Shown here: piece by piece, positions 52,086-55,907 of the stretch
How positions within the stretch are numbered: the first letter of the stretch is position 1
Layout of the letters: each line of letters begins with the position of its first letter
The notes under the pieces: generated by a model
Told to the model about the DNA's origin: nothing
Database searches by the model: none
The model's input: the letters and a program-made list of their open reading frames with translations, nothing else
IMG/VR virus record: IMGVR_UViG_3300022752_006405
Span: 1-55,907 of that record
Reading direction: 5' to 3' (one strand)
DNA: 55,907 nt
Source: a virus
Made by a program: the position numbers and the translations under genes

Positions 52086-53923
52086 TAGAGTGCCGTCCCT
52101 ATGATGTCCTGTTGGGGGTAGCGAAGCTCGAATATGCTACCAGGTGGTCCGTATAGAATTCCACGACGTGTGTACTGCTTAATGTTCAGCGAAACATTTG
52201 AGTACGTGCGATCTTGAATTACACCTGATAAGTTCTCAATCTTGAGATCTACAAGGGTCAAAACCCCAGGTGTGTTTATGATAATATTCTGCAGGTCTGA
52301 TAGAAGTATTGGCTGATCAATTTGAAACCTACTGACATTTAGAACCTCAGACAATCTTGAGATCACCGTTTGCAAAGTTGCAGATTTGTTAGAGTTAGGA
52401 TTCACGAACACGGTGAATTTGACTCTAAAGTTGATTACCCTAGCGTCAAGCACATCAATTGCGTCGCTTATTAGACGAAACTCATTTAGATAAATTCTTA
52501 GATTCTTTTTCAAAGTGTCAGGCGAAATCGTTAGAAATCCGTTGATGTCTTTGGAGCAAATGAAAAGTTGGCTTGCAAGTGGGTTATCTGGACTCGGTCT
52601 AACTGCAGCTCTGTAGACACGACCTAACTTAGATGGAAGCGTGTACACTCTAGAAATTAGATCTTCTTTTGTGACAATTCTATCCTGCTGCGATCTAGCA
52701 GCTGGAATCTGCGCTCTAAAATCCTCTATTGTTGGTGCTGAGTCTCCGCCTGATGCCGCCTGATCATTTCGAACGTCAAATGATGTTCTTACGGAGTTTG
52801 CAACGGCAGCAGAACACTCATCCGGGAATTCCATATTAAGAACCGACACTCCTCTAATTGTTCTCGATGCAACGTTATGTGATATTCCTCCTCCGTAACG
52901 ATAGACAACATTTATCGTTGTGTTGTTCGGAAGAATTCCCAATGTCTTACTTTGAAGCAACGAATTTGGATCTATAGAGAATCGACTCAATGTTGTCGTT
53001 CCATAGAGAGGAAGCGCCAGAGTCTCAGGGTCTGGTATCGCGTCATCCTGTGTAGTTAATGAATTTCCACCTCCGAACTGGATCGTTGAATTCTTGCTCA
53101 CAGGATCTATCGTGTGTACGAATCTTCTCGGAGCTGGTATGACCTCGATTGAGCGTGGTACTTCCTCCGCATCACTTGACATGTTAGGAAATGTTCGAAA
53201 CACCGTGTCCTGACTCAGGCTTTGAACCTCAAAGTACTCGTTTCCTTCTGCGTCTTTCACGCTCAATACTTCGCTCACGTTTGAGTTTGAGAGAGTTATC
53301 GTAAAAAATGGAACAGGATTCGCTGTTATATTGAAGTTTTCGGACGCAATATCACCTGAGACGCATGTCACGCTTCTCTTTATCACAAAAGTAGTAGGAT
53401 TTCCTGACGCGTCCGTATCACCGATTGTATAATTTGCTCTCAGATTTCCGAGCCTATCTTTTTCTGCAAAATCGACGTCTTCAGCCGTCGTAAATACGAT
53501 GTTGTTAGTCGAGATCAGACGAGTGTTCTGCAAAATTCTAGGAAGCGCGACCTCATCAGGAACGTATTGACCTGCAACAATCTTAGAAGGCACTTCGATA
53601 AACATCGAAACAGAAACTGTTGCGGGTGATGCTCCGCGAGCTTTTATTCCAGCTTCCCGTATCATCCTGGTTAAATTTGAGTTTTCAACAGCTGTTGACC
53701 ACGAAAGTTCTCGAAATTGATGATCCATGTAAAATGACATGCTGTCAGATACTGACGCAGCCAAATCAAGAAGTAATCCGCCCAAGCTTGCTTCTGAAAA
53801 ATCCTGAATCTTGTCGCCGAAATAAGCTCTAGCATAACGAAGCAATTCATTTCGATACGAGTCGAAATCTTTGGCTACGTATGTTCTATTTCTAGCTACT
53901 TTGAGCTGCTGATCGCCTGCCAT
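52085..53923 (-). CDS. gp6: Baseplate wedge protein, gp6-like (baseplate J family)
   Basis: 612 residues, close to T4 gp6 (660). The N-terminus YVAKDFDSYRNELLRYARAY, then FGDKIQDFSEASLGGLLLDL and MSFYMDHQFREL, is the diagnostic gp6/baseplate J opening. The middle has the FGGGN turn (STIQFGGGNSL, about 270). The C-terminal part has PAARSQQDRIVTKEDLISRV (about 400-420), VYRAAVRPSPDNP, and LNVSRFQIDQPILLSDLQNI near the end, all typical of the family. gp6 forms the inner wedge ring around the hub. It lies directly after gp25, as expected for interacting wedge subunits. Confidence 0.92.
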   Translation of the reverse strand: MAGDQQLKVARNRTYVAKDFDSYRNELLRYARAYFGDKIQDFSEASLGGLLLDLAASVSDSMSFYMDHQFRELSWSTAVENSNLTRMIREAGIKARGASPATVSVSMFIEVPSKIVAGQYVPDEVALPRILQNTRLISTNNIVFTTAEDVDFAEKDRLGNLRANYTIGDTDASGNPTTFVIKRSVTCVSGDIASENFNITANPVPFFTITLSNSNVSEVLSVKDAEGNEYFEVQSLSQDTVFRTFPNMSSDAEEVPRSIEVIPAPRRFVHTIDPVSKNSTIQFGGGNSLTTQDDAIPDPETLALPLYGTTTLSRFSIDPNSLLQSKTLGILPNNTTINVVYRYGGGISHNVASRTIRGVSVLNMEFPDECSAAVANSVRTSFDVRNDQAASGGDSAPTIEDFRAQIPAARSQQDRIVTKEDLISRVYTLPSKLGRVYRAAVRPSPDNPLASQLFICSKDINGFLTISPDTLKKNLRIYLNEFRLISDAIDVLDARVINFRVKFTVFVNPNSNKSATLQTVISRLSEVLNVSRFQIDQPILLSDLQNIIINTPGVLTLVDLKIENLSGVIQDRTYSNVSLNIKQYTRRGILYGPPGSIFELRYPQQDIIGTAL

Positions 53924-53927
53924 TCAT

Positions 53928-54410
53928 TCACCCGCTAAAGTTAAAGATGATGCTAATAGACTGTTCCGTAATCTGAGCACGAGGTACTGAATACGTTATT
54001 ACCATTTTTAGACGTGCAACAGATCCGTCCGTTGTCTCAACCGGAGCTGTCAAAAAGTTCTCAAGGGAGACAAACGGCATGTATTTTGATACGGCTCTCT
54101 GTATTCTAGCCATAGCCTCTTCATCTCCATCGCTTGAGCCAAGCTCGTGAGTGAGAGATTTTAAATTAGCTCCGAAATCTGGAAAATTCAACCTCTCATA
54201 CTGATTTGTCATCAGGAGATTGATGAGATTATCTCGAATTTGATCGGCAAGTGATCTGTGCATTTTGAAAATGCCATCAGTTCCCTCACCTAACTCGAGA
54301 GGTGTCTTAATTCCGATCGGTGGTTCTACAACAGCAGCAGCATTGACGCTATCAAACTGATTTTTTTTAACGCCAACGCTGCTGAAGCTGTAAGATCTTG
54401 AGGATGCCAT
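53928..54410 (-). CDS. gp25: Baseplate wedge protein, gp25-like
   Basis: 160 residues; T4 gp25 is 132. The family core is visible: VEPPIGIKTPLELGEGTDGI, SLADQIRDNLINLLMTNQYE, then RLNFPDFGANLKSLTHEL (the gp25 'E/R-R-x-x-P-x-F-G' motif) and a C-terminal strand pair ending QSISIIFNFSG. gp25 begins sheath polymerisation from the baseplate and binds gp6. The N-terminal 30 residues are a small extension. The gene ends just before the gp6 start. A roughly 70-base gap upstream contains a GTAAGGG site but no TANTTAR match. Confidence 0.93.
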   Translation of the reverse strand: MASSRSYSFSSVGVKKNQFDSVNAAAVVEPPIGIKTPLELGEGTDGIFKMHRSLADQIRDNLINLLMTNQYERLNFPDFGANLKSLTHELGSSDGDEEAMARIQRAVSKYMPFVSLENFLTAPVETTDGSVARLKMVITYSVPRAQITEQSISIIFNFSG

Positions 54411-54479
54411 GCTGTCCCTTACACCATAAATAATCCGGTAACAGCTTTCTGACCTACTACTAGCATCAATGAACTGAGA

Positions 54480-55907
54480 TCATTCACCGTAAATAGTTGT
54501 TGATCCCAGCGGGTTCACGCCGTCAGCCGTGTTTAATTTGAGAAATGCAATTTTTGCAGTTAGAGTGGCTAACGTCTTTGATGCAGCCAGCGTCAGAGTT
54601 GTGCCAGCAGCAACTGCTCCAGCAACTGGGCCGCCTGCGTTTGTAGAAGTTGAGAGAGATCCGGCAGCCGTTACAATCTCCGAGCATAGAGTACTGAGAT
54701 CAGTCAAAACACCGGTCAGGAAAGAAACAACCGCGCTTTGCTTGAGATACGGTTCTGTCGCCCCTGAAGTATTATAGCTTGATAGTATAATCTGACGAGC
54801 AGCAATTTGCAGCTGACCATCACTGTACATCATGATTGCAGAACCATCATTCTTTCCTTCTGATGGTTCTTTCACGATTCTAATTGATCCTACGTTACGA
54901 GACACCAGTCTCAAGTTGTCGGACTTTATCACAGCGAATGCACCGCGCTCGTTAGGGGGAGAATCGTTACGTTTAGTAGCTTCGGGCAGCACAGAACCAA
55001 GCAAAACATCTGGATGATAGGATGAACTTGTCTTAGACGAGTTTGAAGTTAGATAAATTCTCGTTGCATCTGATATGAAGTGCGCGTCACCCTCAACGAT
55101 AGACTTTTCGCGTTTATCAATTTCCTCTAACCCAAATTCATTCTTTATGCTTTTTCCGCTGGTAGCCTTGTAGTCGGTCTTCGTTTTTTTAAACCCACGA
55201 CCGACAACAATGTCGATCGCAGGATGACCTGCTTCAATTCCCTCTGGTGGATTATTGGCGTTGTCTATCAAATACTTGTCCGAAGCCCAATGCCCGCGCT
55301 CTTCTCCTAACATTATCAATGAATTGTTAGATCCCTGTAATACCAGATCTCCGGGTCTCTTAGTATATCTTGGAACAGGTTCAAATCTATGAACTTGATT
55401 CGCCAGATTCACAAGCTCTATCATTTCCTGCGGATTTGCAGTTGGACTTTGCCATGAGAATGTTTGAAGCTCATCCGGCTCGACGGTCGGACCATCAAAT
55501 TTTTCGCTAGCTTTTGGTTTTTCTTTCTCAGGTACCTGCGTGAAAGTGCGAGTGGAGAATGTGTAATTCACGTCCTCAACATGATTTGGCTCACTCACTC
55601 TCGAGATCCAATACGCGATCGACCCCTTGTTTTCTGGATCTTCGTATATGAACCAGACGTATTCTCCTGGCTTCACAGGCATACAAAAATGAGATGAAAA
55701 CATCGGATAGCAGACAACGGATGTTCCCGACTTCTTAGCTTGTCCTTCCGACACCGTTTTTACGATAACAGTGTTTCGTGGAAAGTTTTTCATCGCGTCC
55801 GATGTAACGTTATCCTTATTTTCATCAATAGATCTGTTAGTAATCGATGCTTTGGACGTTGAGCTTAAAACATCTACAACCAAACCCTTGAAGAATGTCG
55901 TTGCCAT
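54480..55907 (-). CDS. Baseplate hub/spike protein with OB-fold-like N-terminus (gp5-like), start at window edge
   Basis: 475 residues from an ATG that occupies the last three bases of the window, so a longer true N-terminus cannot be excluded and no upstream signal can be checked. Residues 1-115 (FFKGLVVDVLSSTSKASITN; VVCYPMFSSHFCMPVKPGEY; VWFIYEDPENKGSIAYWISR) follow the OB-fold of T4-type hub protein gp5. GQLQIAARQIILSS (about 375-388) resembles the short strands leading into a spike needle. No lysozyme signature is visible, unlike T4 gp5. The Ala/Gly/Thr-rich C-terminus (about 400-475) is unusual. Location next to gp25 and gp6 supports a baseplate hub role. Confidence 0.65.
   Translation of the reverse strand: MATTFFKGLVVDVLSSTSKASITNRSIDENKDNVTSDAMKNFPRNTVIVKTVSEGQAKKSGTSVVCYPMFSSHFCMPVKPGEYVWFIYEDPENKGSIAYWISRVSEPNHVEDVNYTFSTRTFTQVPEKEKPKASEKFDGPTVEPDELQTFSWQSPTANPQEMIELVNLANQVHRFEPVPRYTKRPGDLVLQGSNNSLIMLGEERGHWASDKYLIDNANNPPEGIEAGHPAIDIVVGRGFKKTKTDYKATSGKSIKNEFGLEEIDKREKSIVEGDAHFISDATRIYLTSNSSKTSSSYHPDVLLGSVLPEATKRNDSPPNERGAFAVIKSDNLRLVSRNVGSIRIVKEPSEGKNDGSAIMMYSDGQLQIAARQIILSSYNTSGATEPYLKQSAVVSFLTGVLTDLSTLCSEIVTAAGSLSTSTNAGGPVAGAVAAGTTLTLAASKTLATLTAKIAFLKLNTADGVNPLGSTTIYGE

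Noticed and set aside
54411-54479. T4-like late promoter CATAAATA between the spike-like gene and gp25
   Set aside because: The match reads on the plus strand, away from the genes it would have to serve.
1-55907. tRNA genes, CRISPR array, insertion sequences, integrase or attachment sites
   Set aside because: No cloverleaf, regularly spaced repeat, transposase or integrase motif was noticed, and the window is filled with tightly packed phage genes; a dedicated scan was not possible.

Overview
The window is a nearly fully coding stretch of a tailed bacteriophage genome. It comes from a distant relative of T4 (a contractile-tailed myovirus), recognised by a T4-type set: portal gp20, large terminase gp17, prohead protease gp21, scaffold gp22, capsid gp23, neck gp13/gp14, tail-sheath stabiliser gp15, tail sheath gp18, and baseplate gp25 and gp6. 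Every gene I accept is on the minus strand, so transcription runs from base 55907 towards base 1. No gene-free stretch exceeds about 100 bases. I see no tRNA, integrase, IS element or CRISPR array. The host cannot be named from the sequence.

In transcription order: (1) 55.9-29.1 kb, the tail and baseplate block: an OB-fold spike-like protein, gp25, gp6, then a run of large proteins. These include three LamG-containing proteins, a CBM96-like protein, two proteins with FN3-like segments, a 1287-residue coiled-coil protein and two proteins sharing an N-terminal module. (2) 29.1-24.2 kb, a DNA metabolism island: RuvC-like nuclease, DnaG-type primase, a single-chain fusion of the Mre11/SbcD nuclease with the Rad50/SbcC ATPase, and a small zinc protein. 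(3) 24.2-13.0 kb, packaging and head: terminase, portal, protease, several small head-module proteins, scaffold and major capsid protein, closed by a strong intrinsic terminator. (4) 13.0-8.5 kb, a two-gene nucleotidyltransferase cassette: a Pol-beta-fold nucleotidyltransferase translationally coupled to a fusion of an RNA/DNA-ligase-like domain, an NMN-adenylyltransferase-like domain and a Gly/Ala-rich hydrophobic domain. (5) 8.4-1 kb, neck and tail: gp13, gp14, gp15, a very large sheath protein and a second, paralogous sheath protein that leaves the window.

The least ordinary part is block 4. Two enzyme genes with RNA-end or NAD-type chemistry sit inside the virion-protein operon, just downstream of the capsid gene. 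Both carry a short Arg-rich helix ending in L-x-E-A. That matches the T4-type prohead protease cut-site rule and also occurs in the scaffold. I infer, but cannot show, that these enzymes are packaged and processed in the capsid. The fusion gene also contains a strong internal ribosome-binding site and ATG that would make the hydrophobic domain as a separate protein.

Control signals seen: a textbook terminator after the capsid gene, a weaker hairpin across the scaffold stop codon, a perfect 15-bp hairpin that buries the gp13 ribosome-binding site, and a recurring TANTTAR element upstream of many genes that may be a late-promoter box. Base composition changes strongly: the capsid gene is GC-rich while the tail-protein genes are AT-rich.
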